A stretch of 64,000 bases of DNA. Origin: Plotosus lineatus (Eukaryota > Chordata > Actinopteri > Siluriformes > Plotosidae). The stretch spans positions 128,053,298-128,117,297 of the forward strand of contig CM045728.1 of assembly GCA_024760905.1 (NCBI GenBank), written 5' to 3'. Position numbers and translations under genes: made by a program. Shown one piece after another: positions 26,036-32,732 of this stretch. Below the pieces are notes generated by a model. It did no database searches. It had not been told where the DNA came from and saw only the letters and a program-made list of their open reading frames with translations. The stretch's first letter is position 1. Each line of letters starts with the position of its first letter.

Positions 26036-28765
26036 CAGACAAGCAGATAGATAATTTTCTTTTACTTGTGTTTATTTCTGAATCACAGTGCAGTTGGAGA
26101 CTTCCAGGTCGATGATAAAACCAAAGCTCTTCTTCGGTACAATGGAGAAGTGACATGGATTCCTCCTGCCATTTTTAAAAGTTCCTGTAAGATTGATGTA
26201 ACCTACTTTCCATTCGACTACCAGAACTGCACCATGAAGTTTGGCTCATGGACCTATGACAAGGCCAAGATTGATCTGGTACTGATTGGCTCTACAATCA
26301 ACCTGAAGGATTTCTGGGAAAGTGGGGAGTGGGTGATTATTGATGCTCCAGGCTACAAACATGACATCAAGTACAACTGTTGCGAGGAGATCTACACCGA
26401 CATTACCTACTCGCTCTACATCCGTCGCCTTCCTCTGTTCTATACCATTAACATGATCATCCCATGCCTGCTCATTTCATTCTTGACCGTTCTGGTATTT
26501 TATCTTCCTTCGGATTGTGGTGAGAAAGTGACGCTTTGCATCTCAGTTCTCCTCTCGCTCACGGTCTTTCTTTTGGTCATCACTGAAACCATTCCATCCA
26601 CCTCTCTAGTCATTCCACTGATTGGTGAGTACCTCCTCTTTACCATGATCTTCGTCACGCTTTCCATAGTCATCACCGTTTTTGTGCTTAATGTGCATTA
26701 CCGAACGCCCAAGACCCATACCATGCCACGGTGGGTACGCCATGTATTCCTTTGGCTTCTTCCCAGAATCATGTTTATGACCAGACCTGAGCGAGACCAA
26801 GGCAAGCATAAAAGTTGTGAAGCCAGTGATCGATCCTGCTCCCTCCATTCTTCTAGGTCCTTTCCCCAGCATCTTGCCAAGCAACAGAATATTGCAGGTA
26901 GCCTTCCTCGGCACACACAGCTCTTGCTCAGTACCGAATTAAACACCCTGAGTGAAGCTGTTAAGGGTAACTCAAGTTTCTGGAGTAGAGATGGGAGATG
27001 TACCTGCTGCGTAAGGCAGCTCTCTAACAAACTGCATACTGATGGAACTGGAGGGGCTGGAATGGGTACTTTGGGGGCATTTAGTGGGGCAGGTGTAATG
27101 ATAGGACATGGAGCAGAAGGAAGTAGCCCTTGTTCAAGCTCTGAGTCTCTGGATGGGGGACCTTTGACTCTCTGTACACTGTCACCAGAAGTTCAAGATG
27201 CTATTGAGAGCGTTAAGTACATTGCAGAGAATATGAAGCTACAGAATGAAGCTAAAGAGGTAAGATGCTTTTTTTATTTAAAATTTCCCAATTTTCTCCC
27301 TAATTTAGTCATATCCAATTCCCACTCATCTAGTATTGCTCTCCCTATGACACAACCACCATCGATCAGTAAGGGGTGAAATCATGCACATGTCCCCGCC
27401 GTGATATGTAATGTTAGCCACCCGCCTCTTTTCAAACTGCGGCACATGCATAATTGGGCTCAGTCTAACACACTCCAAGAGAAGAATGAGCTCACAGACG
27501 CCCATGATTGGCTGGTGATCGCTGTGAGTGACATGGAAGTGAGGGTATGCTATCCCTCCCTGCTGTGGGAGTTTGGCCAGTAATCTCCCATGTTAATAGT
27601 CACGCATCTTGTCGATGCACTGCTCGGAAGTCACAAGCTTTTGAATATTAATGACAGGCAATGAGTAGAAAGTAGTGGGTGGCCCATGGTACACTGGGCT
27701 GTAGCGTAATGGTGAGTCATGCACTTTCAATGAGGAGCTGATATCACGGATCAAGGCAATAGTGACTAAGTGGTTATGTCTCTGGAGTACTGATCACACG
27801 GGAAAGGTTTCAAGCCGAAATATACCCAAGCTGCCACTATTGGGCCATTGAGCAAAAAAGTAAGTCACATTGGATATAGACAACTGCCAAAAGTCACTTT
27901 ATTAACATTGAAGGGGAGGTGGAGTACATCGCAGCAGAGTCTAGGTAATGTTGGGTACATCCTTAACAGCTCACTAAGGCCATCGCAGGGTCGACACTAA
28001 CAAAACATCTTTCAAATTCACACCTAGGTGCAATTGAGACCGTCTGGTTCATTTAATGTGCATGTCTTATAAATTTGAGATAAAACTGGAGCACCCAGAA
28101 GAAACCTACAGCTGCACAGGGAAAGCAAGCAAACTTCATGCAGAAACATCGTCGCTGAACACAGGGCTTGAATACAGGGCCTTCTTGCTGTGAAGAGAGA
28201 GTGCTAACCTCTACACCACTGCTGATGTCACTAAGTAAGTGATTTAATGTGCTGCTGAGTGGTTAGCACTGTTCCCTCAGAGCAAGAAGGTTATGAGTTC
28301 GAATCTCAGCCAAGGACCATTGTATGGAGTTTACATGTTCTTGGTAAGCATTTGCTTGTATCCGTTTCCTGTGGGGACTTTCTAAACCTGTATTATAAAT
28401 TAAAGTATTACTCATGCATAAATTGGATACTTCCTGAACTAGCTATCAGTCACTGCAGCTTCAGATGAATAAACACACACACAAAAAGGGGTTCCCTAAT
28501 CTAAAACCCTCCACTTTCCATGAAGCATCCATTTTTAGTGTGAAGATAAAATCCTCTTCTGGTCCGTTGATCTCTCTGCTGAGGAGATTTTTTTTTCTTC
28601 TAATTCATCTCTGCTTTCTTGCTCCACCTGTTCAAGGTCCAGGATGACTGGAAATATGTGGCCATGGTGATTGACAGAATCTTCCTGTGGGTGTTTATCC
28701 TGGTGTGCATTCTGGGAACAGCAGGACTCTTTTTACAGCCCCTCCTCATGGGAGAAGATCTGTGA
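764..28765 (+). CDS. chrna3: Neuronal nicotinic acetylcholine receptor alpha-3 subunit (six coding exons, split)
   Basis: Ligand-gated cation channel subunit of the Cys-loop family, expected in the neuronal plasma membrane where alpha3 pairs with beta subunits. Counting from the ATG at 776, the spliced product is about 550 residues. It has a hydrophobic signal peptide (1-20), an N-glycosylation site NVS (47), Cys-loop cysteines C151 and C165 thirteen residues apart, and the vicinal pair CC at 215-216 that marks alpha subunits. TM1 is about 235-258, TM2 265-286, TM3 294-320 and TM4 515-540. Exon sizes 140-45-110 and their phases fit the vertebrate family. The sequence around the Cys-loop ([16 protein letters not shown]) and the C-terminus suggest alpha3 rather than alpha6. 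The TM3-TM4 loop (about 190 residues) looks longer than in mammals. Introns are 850, 15494, 6364, 2252 and 1377 bp and carry most of the repeats. No disabling change was seen. Paralogue choice is inference; family membership is certain. Confidence 0.9.
1452..1566. repeat. (TA)n(CA)n(TG)n compound microsatellite
   Basis: TA runs, a short CA run and about 50 bp of TG, ending about 118 nt before chrna3 exon 2. The TA/CA and TG parts could fold into a hairpin. Confidence 0.95.
1684..1823 (+). CDS. chrna3: chrna3 exon 2
   Basis: 140 nt between a TATAG acceptor and a GTAAGT donor. It encodes the N-terminal ligand-binding domain start, including [16 protein letters not shown] and ending QLVKV. Phase 1 in, phase 0 out. 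The 140-nt size is the family standard. A long TA/CA/TG microsatellite ends about 118 nt before the acceptor. Confidence 0.93.
2112..2434 (+). repeat. tRNA-derived SINE, type B with RTE-LINE tail
   Basis: The head has a B-box-like ggttggaggttcgagtcccc near 2146-2165. The body is shared with other type B copies (catgtctctcactgtctatgg). The 3' end, 2327-2434, consists of two pieces of the local RTE LINE. One is a 5' UTR piece (gttgtgtcaggaagagcatc). The other is the LINE 3' tail (attcgctgtggcgacccctg, then agccgaaagga). The tail match implies mobilisation by the RTE LINE. Confidence 0.8.
2453..3672. mobile_element. pogo/Tigger-like non-autonomous DNA transposon
   Basis: Begins cagtaggccctcgatattcg after TA. 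It ends with an imperfect inverted copy (reverse complement begins cagttggcccttgactattc). Inside are two similar GC-richer blocks (2884-2930 and 3060-3100). Partial copies of the same family lie at 32265-32631 and 33532-33830. No transposase is intact. Assignment rests on the TA flank and the style of the termini. Confidence 0.6.
3673..3737. repeat. (CA)n(TA)n microsatellite at the LINE 3' junction
   Basis: About 45 bp of CA followed by about 20 bp of TA, directly between the MITE end and the 3' end of the minus-strand LINE. Confidence 0.95.
3766..5136 (-). pseudogene. LINE L1 reverse transcriptase core and C-terminus
   Basis: 456 codons. RT motifs in order are [29 protein letters not shown] (catalytic Asp), [18 protein letters not shown] and [12 protein letters not shown] (FADD). 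These are followed by YLGSTIQ and a C-terminal region with [22 protein letters not shown] and [12 protein letters not shown]. It runs nearly to the 3' tail. The part is intact in itself, but it cannot be translated as one protein with the endonuclease because of two upstream frameshifts. Confidence 0.9.
5115..6044 (-). pseudogene. LINE L1 linker and start of reverse transcriptase
   Basis: 309 codons continuing the LINE polyprotein in a second frame. It begins at the end of the endonuclease ([21 protein letters not shown]), passes through a charged Lys/Glu-rich linker, and reaches the RT entry motif [21 protein letters not shown] second frameshift near 5130 moves the rest into a third frame. 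Confidence 0.85.
6026..6850 (-). pseudogene. LINE L1 apurinic-type endonuclease, 5' part of the ORF
   Basis: 274 codons starting [10 protein letters not shown]. An Arg-rich region (about 70-90) precedes the APE-like endonuclease. Motifs are [15 protein letters not shown] (catalytic Glu), SAYAPQ and GADFNGHVG (catalytic Asp and Asn). The frame is lost near 6044, where the next frame takes over, so the enzyme is broken by a frameshift. Endonuclease nicks target DNA for target-primed reverse transcription. Confidence 0.85.
6881..6905. repeat. (TA)n microsatellite at the LINE L1 5' junction
   Basis: About 25 bp of TA directly after the LINE 5' end (tggctgcatt). Confidence 0.9.
6950..7513. mobile_element. 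Degenerate MITE, sister of the copy at 7585-8091
   Basis: Shares the internal block (aaaactacttgcatttttat) and the right end (gaaagtgagggatcc) with the next copy. The left end (attgctacttcgtgcttcag) is diverged. It contains an 80-bp TG microsatellite (7240-7321) and A-rich and C-rich runs. Confidence 0.5.
7585..8091. mobile_element. pogo/Tigger-like MITE with TA target duplication
   Basis: Termini cagggatccctcgctacttt and, at the other end, the inverted form (gcggaaagtgagggatccct plus g) are flanked by TA on both sides (7583-7584 and 8092-8093). It is 507 bp with A-rich and G-rich interior and no coding capacity. Confidence 0.7.
8092..8499. other. Intronic stretch, nothing recognised
   Basis: Within chrna3 intron 2. 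No repeat family or coding signal was recognised. Confidence 0.5.
8500..8795 (-). repeat. SINE type C (minus strand, decayed)
   Basis: Contains the tail module (accattgcagggcaacacac), the body (tctttggactgtaggaggaa, agacatgcaaactcc) and the reversed tRNA-like head (ttaatcacgatgccaccatg). Confidence 0.65.
9129..9412 (+). repeat. tRNA-derived SINE with clear A and B boxes
   Basis: The A-box-like tagtgtagtggttagggtgc (from 9139) and the B-box ggttgtgagttcgaatccca (from 9176) have normal spacing. A long tRNA-unrelated body follows (cctgcgatggactagcgtcc, gcttcatgctacagaaaccg). This family differs from types B and C here and was seen once. Confidence 0.8.
9590..9835 (-). repeat. SINE type C fragment (minus strand)
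   Basis: Tail module words gcagagtacaccctgaacag and ctcaccagacc are followed by the body with aatttggaacagcctgttag and the reversed head (gaactcaaacccaggtcttt). Heavily decayed. Confidence 0.55.
9836..10169. other. Intronic stretch, nothing recognised
   Basis: AT-rich intron 2 sequence with no assignable repeat. Confidence 0.4.
10170..10527 (-). repeat. SINE type C with 'aatcctaattaggg' tail (minus strand)
   Basis: Nearly complete copy. It runs from the tail (cttattagggtcacagggga, ctatctcagctgactctggg) through the body (tcaattagcttaatatgcat) to the reversed head (gtcgatgtgctaaccactac). It defines how the type C head joins this tail. Confidence 0.75.
10528..11324. other. Intronic stretch, nothing recognised
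   Basis: About 800 bp of intron 2 with short minus-strand open frames of no recognisable family. Confidence 0.4.
11325..11595 (-). repeat. SINE type B with 'aatcctaattaggg' tail (minus strand)
   Basis: The tail tgaatcctaattagggtcgt, cagctgactctgggcgaggg is followed by the type B body (acagtgagagacatggctgg, ttagctgcactggagggaca) and the reversed B box (gcttgaatcccaatc). It has the same body as the 2112 copy but a different 3' tail. Confidence 0.75.
11900..12050. mobile_element. MITE terminal fragment
   Basis: cagacgctccccgacttacg follows TA. Repeated gaacgtaagttgga-like words nearby are typical of pogo-type MITE ends. The opposite terminus was not located. Confidence 0.35.
12051..12585. other. 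Intronic stretch, nothing recognised
   Basis: Intron 2 sequence between a MITE end and the palindrome. No family recognised. Confidence 0.4.
12667..12918. repeat. Near-perfect palindrome, 114-bp arms, 24-bp spacer
   Basis: Arm 12667-12780 is the reverse complement of 12805-12918, with one mismatch (ttttgaggggt against the complement of acccctcgaaa). The spacer is AT-rich. The palindrome is bounded by (TA)n at 12590-12602 and by about 65 bp of (AT)n at 12919-12985. Its origin is not proven; head-to-head ends of a mobile element are a plausible source. Confidence 0.92.
12919..12985. repeat. (AT)n microsatellite
   Basis: About 65 bp of uninterrupted AT between the palindrome and the BEL/Pao LTR. 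Confidence 0.97.
12986..13174 (+). repeat. BEL/Pao 5' LTR
   Basis: Starts TGTTGG and ends TGAACA, 189 bp, with AATAAA near 13088. Only one LTR is present, so the left boundary is set by TG, by the microsatellite edge and by distance from the primer-binding site. Confidence 0.6.
13178..13195 (+). other. Primer-binding site, tRNA-Phe type
   Basis: TGGTGCCGAAACCTGGGA matches the complement of a vertebrate tRNA-Phe 3' end (…CCCGGGTTTCGGCA plus CCA) with one mismatch, three bases after the LTR. Confidence 0.75.
13902..14873 (+). pseudogene. BEL/Pao Gag (N-terminal and DUF1759 parts)
   Basis: One continuous frame from ATG 13902, broken by an in-frame TAA at 14118-14120 and another at 14871-14873. 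The first part has a short helical, Leu/Glu-rich segment. The second carries the DUF1759 signature ([44 protein letters not shown]). Gag would form the particle shell. Because the stops are in frame and the flanks still align, this is recent decay by point mutation rather than deletion. Confidence 0.85.
14955..15875 (+). pseudogene. BEL/Pao Gag zinc knuckles and aspartic protease
   Basis: Same frame as the Gag above. Cys/His motifs [14 protein letters not shown] and [13 protein letters not shown] come first, then a retropepsin-like domain with the catalytic DTG in [30 protein letters not shown] and [10 protein letters not shown] follow; these are usual between protease and RT in this superfamily. 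The frame ends near 15875 where a +1 shift occurs (the next frame reads [15 protein letters not shown]). Confidence 0.85.
15855..16863 (+). pseudogene. BEL/Pao Pol remnant: RT core deleted, RNase H-like part
   Basis: After [12 protein letters not shown] the sequence jumps from the RT entry to [12 protein letters not shown] and the post-RT domain ([29 protein letters not shown]). The palm with the catalytic motifs is absent, so an internal deletion is inferred near 15960-16010. Further frames at 16222-16713 include [14 protein letters not shown] and NPADLVTRG, the usual continuation. No integrase or 3' LTR follows. Confidence 0.75.
17003..17045. mobile_element. hAT-like terminal fragment
   Basis: ggcgggccggatgtggcccg… ends cccacctctg. 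The reverse complement begins cagaggtgggcaaact, the common style of hAT-type termini. Only one end was seen. Confidence 0.4.
17168..17242. repeat. A-run and (AT)n microsatellite before chrna3 exon 3
   Basis: Poly-A then about 60 bp of AT, ending 75 nt before the exon 3 acceptor. Confidence 0.95.
17318..17362 (+). CDS. chrna3: chrna3 exon 3
   Basis: 45-nt exon encoding [15 protein letters not shown], a nearly invariant stretch in this family. The acceptor is TCCACAG and the donor GTAAGT, both phases 0. It lies 75 nt after a long (AT)n tract and 15.5 kb from exon 2. Confidence 0.95.
17363..17939. other. chrna3 intron 3, proximal part
   Basis: No repeat or coding signal recognised. Confidence 0.4.
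17940..18272 (-). repeat. SINE type B with RTE-LINE tail (minus strand)
   Basis: Second copy of the 2112 type. It begins with the reversed LINE 3' tail (tttcaggggtcgccacagcg), then the reversed LINE 5' piece (cgcccttcctgacgcaaccc). The type B body and reversed B box (cttgaacccccaaccctagg) follow. Confidence 0.8.
18273..18637. other. Poly-A run and unassigned intron sequence
   Basis: A-tract at 18275-18301 and then unrecognised sequence in chrna3 intron 3. Confidence 0.4.
19377..22451 (-). mobile_element. RTE-clade LINE, full length but decayed (copy L2)
   Basis: Target duplication aagtaggggaccgact (19361-19376) and aagtagggggccgact (22452-22467) bracket the element. It runs 5' UTR (22450-22300), endonuclease ([27 protein letters not shown]), RT ([27 protein letters not shown]) and 3' tail at 19377-19420. 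Compared with L1 it lacks about 60 bp near 19528 in the C-terminal region and has multiple frameshifts. Confidence 0.9.
20088..20477 (-). pseudogene. LINE L2 reverse transcriptase core fragment
   Basis: 129 codons covering [13 protein letters not shown] through [15 protein letters not shown]. The FADD region is displaced by a frameshift and a small duplication (catagccatcaaca repeated near 20146-20170). It sits inside copy L2 and is not functional. Confidence 0.8.
22545..22842 (-). repeat. SINE type B with 'aatcctaattcggg' tail (minus strand)
   Basis: Tail (cttaatcctaattcgggccg, gcagagtacaccctgcacag), type B body (cagctatgcagctactcttg, gtaagagacatggctggcct) and reversed head (gcttgaacacccaaccttgg). 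Confidence 0.75.
22843..23726. other. chrna3 intron 3, distal part
   Basis: About 880 bp of AT-rich sequence with no recognised repeat, up to the exon 4 acceptor. Confidence 0.5.
23727..23836 (+). CDS. chrna3: chrna3 exon 4
   Basis: 110-nt exon encoding [16 protein letters not shown] and [12 protein letters not shown]. The acceptor is CCCTCAG and the donor GTAAGA. It ends with AA of an Asn codon completed by the first base of exon 5. The GGVEFIRVP segment favours alpha3 over alpha6. Confidence 0.95.
23925..24066 (-). mobile_element. RTE LINE 5' UTR fragment
   Basis: Words identical to the 5' end of copies L1, L2 and L5 (cctcgacagatccggtatga, ggatgcccttcctgtcgcaa, tccgggcttgggaccggcat) with no coding part attached. 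It is either an isolated 5' piece or a remnant of a SINE or deleted LINE. Confidence 0.7.
24067..25965. other. chrna3 intron 4, no clear feature
   Basis: AT-rich. It contains one palindromic G-run/C-run (24879-24924) that looks like a DNA-transposon end. A 108-codon minus-strand frame at 25459-25785 shows no recognisable family. Confidence 0.4.
25966..26031. repeat. (TA)n(GA)n microsatellite before chrna3 exon 5
   Basis: About 35 bp TA and 30 bp GA, ending 58 nt before the exon 5 acceptor. Confidence 0.97.
26089..27259 (+). CDS. chrna3: chrna3 exon 5 (Cys-loop, TM1-TM3, cytoplasmic loop)
   Basis: 1171-nt exon that completes the Asn codon and then runs 390 codons. It holds the Cys-loop, the vicinal CC, TM1, TM2 ([20 protein letters not shown]), TM3 and the long cytoplasmic loop ending [13 protein letters not shown]. 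The donor is GTAAGA at 27260, and the open frame reading past it is intronic. The loop contains Gly-rich and Ser-rich stretches. The acceptor is 58 nt downstream of a (TA)n(GA)n microsatellite. Confidence 0.96.
27290..27595. repeat. Dispersed repeat of unknown class in intron 5
   Basis: Words such as cctaatttagtcatatccaa, cacacatgtcccc and gattggctggtgatcgctgt read like a common fish interspersed repeat, but no termini were identified. Called from general familiarity only. Confidence 0.35.
27755..27865 (+). repeat. tRNA-like SINE fragment
   Basis: gactaagtggttatgtctctgg with ggtttcaagccgaaa about 30 nt later resembles degenerate A and B boxes. Intron 5 of chrna3. Confidence 0.4.
27935..28226 (-). 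repeat. SINE type C (minus strand, decayed)
   Basis: Tail remnant (acatccttaacagctcacta), body (ttcatttaatgtgcatgtct, cacccagaagaaacctacag) and reversed head (ccttcttgctgtgaagagag, gtgctaacctctacaccact). Confidence 0.65.
28246..28392 (+). repeat. SINE type C head, opposite orientation
   Basis: gtgctgctgagtggttagca and gttatgagttcgaatctcag are A- and B-box-like. Then comes gagtttacatgttcttggta, the forward form of the type C body. It sits head to head with the preceding minus-strand copy. Confidence 0.65.
28637..28765 (+). CDS. chrna3: chrna3 exon 6 (TM4 and stop)
   Basis: 129 nt after a TTCAAG acceptor. It encodes [20 protein letters not shown], the fourth membrane segment and a short extracellular C-terminus ending GEDL, then TGA. 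Phase 0 continues exactly from exon 5. Confidence 0.95.
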   Translation, partial: VQDDWKYVAMVIDRIFLWVFILVCILGTAGLFLQPLLMGEDL

Positions 28766-29032
28766 ATCTCCAGGATCAATCATAAACAGACTTAAGAAAC
28801 CTTGGGTAAAGTGCTGTTGGGTGTGTGCAACTTTATAAATAGTAATATCGACAAAGGTTCATAGTTTCTCTCTCTCTCTCAGACTTCCATGCAGCCATGA
28901 ACTTCTGAAAGAGCATCAGTTTTTCTTTTTATATCCAGGAACATTCAGTTCTGATGTTATCTGTTGTACAGTGTATTGTTAAAAAACCTAACTGGATAAA
29001 ATGTCATGATTTTTTTTTTTTTTTTAAATAAA
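28766..29032 (+). promoter_or_regulatory. chrna3: chrna3 3' UTR with polyadenylation signal
   Basis: Sequence after the stop codon is not repetitive except for a short CT run near 28870. AATAAA lies at 29027-29032 after a T tract, giving a short 3' UTR of about 270-290 nt. Longer alternative UTRs cannot be excluded. Confidence 0.7.
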
Positions 29033-29349
29033 AGCCTATAATCCATCAAAGACGTCATAAGCTCTGCATTAACGCTCTGATGCTGTGCGCTGAATATAGC
29101 GTTGCAAGCCCCATTATGTCTCATGCCCTTGTGGATAGTGCCATCCAGTGGAGTGCATTTGTATTTTTAATTTCAACAAAGAAATCATTGCAGTTTTACT
29201 GGCTAGAATTGTCATGATGTTCCAACACCATGACGACCATCTGTAAACCTCCATATGAGTGCCTTCATTTTTGACAACCCCCAGCCACCTTTAACGCAGG
29301 GTAAAATTACCTGAAGGTGCTGCAGAAGTTTGCGATGCTACAACTTCAG

Positions 29350-29720
29350 GTGAAAGTGACCTTGCTAGTGTCTTTTTTCAACAAGACAGAGCCCTTCCCC
29401 ACTTTGCCCAGTTAGTGAACATTTCCTGAACATCAGGTTTCCAGATCGATGGATTGGTTGAAGGGGTCCCCTGGAATGGGCTCCACGCTCCCCTGACCTC
29501 ACACCCTGTGCCTTTTTTTTTTTTTTTTTTGATGCTACATAAAAAGCAAGGTGTATGCCACTCAGCTCTGTCACCTGTCATAGCTTGAAGAAAGAATCCG
29601 TACTACCTGCAAGGAGGTCGGGGGAAATCATGCTGCAAAATGTCAGAGAGATCTGCTTCCAAAGGTGGCTGAAAGTTGATAAAAAAGCAAGTGCTCATGT
29701 GGAGGTTATACCGCTAGTCT
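29350..29720 (+). pseudogene. mariner/IS630-type transposase relic
   Basis: Broken frames read FQQDRALPHFAQLV, then RFPDRWIG-stop-RGPLEWAPRSPDLTP, then (after a T run) YIKSKVYATQL. This is the order of the C-terminal half of a mariner-like DDE transposase. At least one stop and one frameshift are present. No terminal repeats were found. Confidence 0.55.
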
Positions 29721-30315
29721 TCAAAGCATTGGAACATGATGACAAGCCTAGCAAGTAAAACTGCAATGACTCCTTTGTTAATATTGAAAATATAAATGCA
29801 CTCGGTTTCTTGTGTAGGTTTTAAGAATTTATTAAAAGTGTATTGTGACTTTTGGGACATTCTGTGTGTATAGTATAGACTCATTAATTTTCTGAAACGC
29901 TTCATCCTAATTAGGGTTACAGGGAGACTCATGCCATCTCACTAACAGACTTTCATTGCTGGTGATATAAACTCTTTACCACAATTATTTAGGACTTTCA
30001 GTCGTATAACCAACTCGACTACCTTTTGGACTGTAATGAATTTCACATATCTATATATATATGATTTGTATTTTTATGGTTTCACCCAAATGAGGATGGG
30101 TTTTTTTTGGTTCTGGTTCCTCGCAAGTTTTCTTCCTTGTAACTACTGAGTGAGTTTTTCTTTGCCACAGTCTTGCTCATTAGGGATATGTAGGGTTAAT
30201 AGTAAATTTTAAAATTCCTTTATACTTTGTAAGCCTCTACCTTCACAGAACTTTCCCTTCTGATCATGAGCCCAGCACCCTAACCACTAGGCCACCTGCC
30301 CCACTATATATATAA
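29721..30315. other. Repeat fragments downstream of chrna3
   Basis: A SINE tail fragment (cttcatcctaattagggtta) is at 29898-29930. A repeat-like stretch (ttctggttcctcgcaagttt, tttctttgccacag) is at 30108-30200. The reversed tRNA-like end ccctaaccactaggcca is at 30279-30295. No gene seen. Confidence 0.45.
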
Positions 30316-31545
30316 AGTTGATGAGCCATACGATGAAGTTATGGGAAAGAATAGTGGAAGCTAGACTAAGGGCAGAAGTCAGCATTTGTGAACAACAGTT
30401 TGGTTTCATGCCAAGAAAGAGCACCACAGATGCAGTGTTTGCCTTGAGGATGTTAATGGAGAAGTACAGAGAAGGTCAGAGGGAGCTGCATTGTGCCTTT
30501 GTGGATCTGGAGAAAGCATATGACAGGGTGCCGAGAGAAGAACTGTGGTATTGCATGAGGAAGTCTGGAGTGGCAGAGAAGTACGTTAGAGTGGTGCAGG
30601 ACATGTATGAGAGATGTAAGACAGTGGTGAGGTGTGCTGTCGGTGTGACCGACGAATTCAAGGTGGAGGTGGGACTGCATCAAGGGTCAGCTCTCAGCCC
30701 CTTCTTGTTTGCTATGGTGATGGACAGGCTGACAGACGAGGTGAGACAAGATTCCCCATGGACTATGTTTGCAGATGACATTGTGATCTGTAGTGAGAGC
30801 AGAGAACAAGTGCAGGAAAATCTAGAGAGGTGGAGGTATGCCCTGGAAAGGAGGGGAATGAAGATTAGCCTCAGTAAGACAGAATACATGTGCATGAATG
30901 ACGAGGACCAAAGAGGAACGGTGAGATTACGGGGAGCAGAGATAAGGAAGGTGGAGGATTTCAAGTACTTAGGCTCAACAATCCAGAGCAATGGAGAGTG
31001 TGGAAAAGAGGTCAAGAAGCGTGTGCAGGCAGGTTGGAATGGTTGGAGAAAAGTATCCGGTGTGATCGGAGGGTATCGGCAAGAATGAAAGGAAAAGTGT
31101 ACAAGACGGTGTTGAGGCCAACAATGTTGTATGGGTTAGAAACAGTGGCCCTGGGGAAAAGACAGGAGGCAGAGTTGGAGGTAGCAGAGATGAAAATGTT
31201 GAGGTTCTCTTTGGGAGTAACGAGGATAGATAGGATCAGGAATGAGCACATCAGAGGGACAGCACATGTAAGACGTTTTGGAGACAAAGTCAGAGAGGCT
31301 AGATTGAGATGGTTTGGACATGTACAGAGGAGGGATAGTGAGTATATTGGTAATAGGATGCTGAGGCTGGAACTACCAGGCAAAAGACCTAGAGGAAGAC
31401 CAAAGAGACGATTCATGGATGTGGTGAAGGAGGACATGAAGGTCGTTGGTGTAAGAGAAGAAGATGCAAAGGATAGGGTGAGATGGAGGCAGATGATTCG
31501 CTGTGGCGACCCCTGAAGGGAAAAGCCGAAAGGAAAAGAAGAAGA
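30316..31545 (+). mobile_element. RTE-clade LINE, 5' truncated (copy L3)
   Basis: Starts inside the RT domain directly after a short TA tract (atatatataaag) and ends with the full 3' tail (attcgctgtggcgacccctg) and GAA repeats. No 5' part or target duplication was found beyond TA-rich sequence. Confidence 0.9.
30318..31088 (+). pseudogene. LINE L3 reverse transcriptase fragment
   Basis: 256 codons from [20 protein letters not shown] through the catalytic motifs [12 protein letters not shown] and [12 protein letters not shown] to [14 protein letters not shown]. One frameshift near 31065 moves the C-terminal 172 codons (30998-31516, ending RCGDP) to another frame. Truncated at the 5' end, so it lacks the endonuclease. 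Confidence 0.88.
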
Positions 31546-32264
31546 AAGTCTATGATCGGTCGACCATACTACAGCTATGAGCAGCTTCGGGCAACTAAGC
31601 ACGCAACAACTTCTATTGTGAGCTGCTATGCGATGGGAGTTCAATGCTAACCGCCCCTGCGGAGTACTCAGAGGCTTGGTTAACACTTCCGCCCATACTG
31701 CTTGAAAATGTTCAGTCCCAGCGAAACAAGATGGACAAGCTTCATGCTCAGATTGCAGCGCAGAGGTATCTACAGGACTGCGTTTCTGTGAAACATGGCT
31801 TGAGCAGAGTACACCCAATAAGGCGATTATACCAGCCAGCTACACGGCCTTCATCCCCTGCAATCCCAAGCGCCAGAGTCAACATTCGGCCCCTTCCCAC
31901 CTGGGCTTAAAGCTAGCTGGGGTGCGGCTCGCATTGAGCTGCCTAGCATAGCATATTAGCTCTGCTTAGTTATACATGCCCGAAGATACTTCGATCTTAT
32001 AGCTGTAGTAGAGTCGACCGGTCGTAGACGAGCATAGTGCAAAACATGAACAAGCAAAACAGCAAATAAAACAAATTAAAACGAACAAAATCAATTTGAC
32101 TCCGAGAACTCCGCGACGTCGCCCTCTGGGGAGCGCCATCTTGGAGATGTCACGCCAACTTCAATGTAAAAGGACATGAAGAGTACTGAAATAAAGTTTA
32201 TCCTTTTGGTATCGTTTGTAACGCATGCTACAGAACATAAAATCTCACGCATAAACATGAACTT
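31546..32264 (+). other. Unexplained stretch with 88-codon ORF
   Basis: The ORF at 31644-31910 begins MLTAPAEYSEAWLTLPPILL and contains NKMDKLHAQIAAQRYLQDCV, then a basic, Pro-rich end. I do not recognise it. The surrounding sequence is less AT-rich than the flanks and ends near an AATAAAG (32190). It could be a piece of an unknown retroelement Gag or a captured transcript. Confidence 0.35.
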
Positions 32265-32631
32265 AGGTACTGTACTGGAATAATAATTGAAAAAGATTTT
32301 AATACAACAGTTCAGAGAAAACCTTTGTTTCTCAGGAGAAAGTCTAATTTCTTCAGAAGAGACATCCAGCGTTTTCTTTCGCTTAGCCAGAGAAGACGCA
32401 TATTATTTGAGTGGTGTAGAGCTTAACTGGCAATTAAAACACACACAAAAAAAAAGAGGCTCATTGAGAACTTGTGCACGAATGAGGAAAAAAAAGGGCG
32501 GGGCATCAGCTCAATCAATCAGGAGAAAGGAGGACATCCATTGGCTGAATTTGAATCATGTGCCGGTTGCTCGGCAGGCAGCGAATACTCAAACCGTGGG
32601 TGCAAAACCGCGAATAGTCAAGGGCATACTG
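32265..32631. mobile_element. pogo/Tigger-like element, right part
   Basis: Matches 3277-3672 of the complete copy (actggaataataattgaaaa, gaagagacatcca, ccgcgaatagtcaagggc) and ends at …catactg followed by TA. The left part of the family lies further right at 33532. Confidence 0.65.
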
Positions 32632-32721
32632 TATATACAGTAGGAACTCCCGTGAAAGTCGAGGGTCTACTGTGTGTGTGTGTATATTATATATATATAC
32701 ACATACACACACACACACACT
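32632..32721. repeat. TG/TA/CA microsatellite and a short inverted repeat
   Basis: cagtaggaactcccgtgaaagtcgagggtctactg has inverted ends (cagtag and ctactg), followed by TG, TA and CA runs. Confidence 0.7.
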
Positions 32722-32732
32722 AGTAGGCCTCC

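Noticed and set aside
26089..27379. Reading chrna3 exon 5 to the stop near 27379 as the protein C-terminus
   Set aside because: A GTAAGA donor at 27260 and an in-phase TM4 exon at 28637 give the normal receptor; the extra codons are intron.
764..28765. Assignment as chrna6 or chrna2/4
   Set aside because: Key stretches around the Cys-loop, GGVEFIRVP and the C-terminal QPLL ending fit alpha3 better. chrna6 remains a minor possibility.
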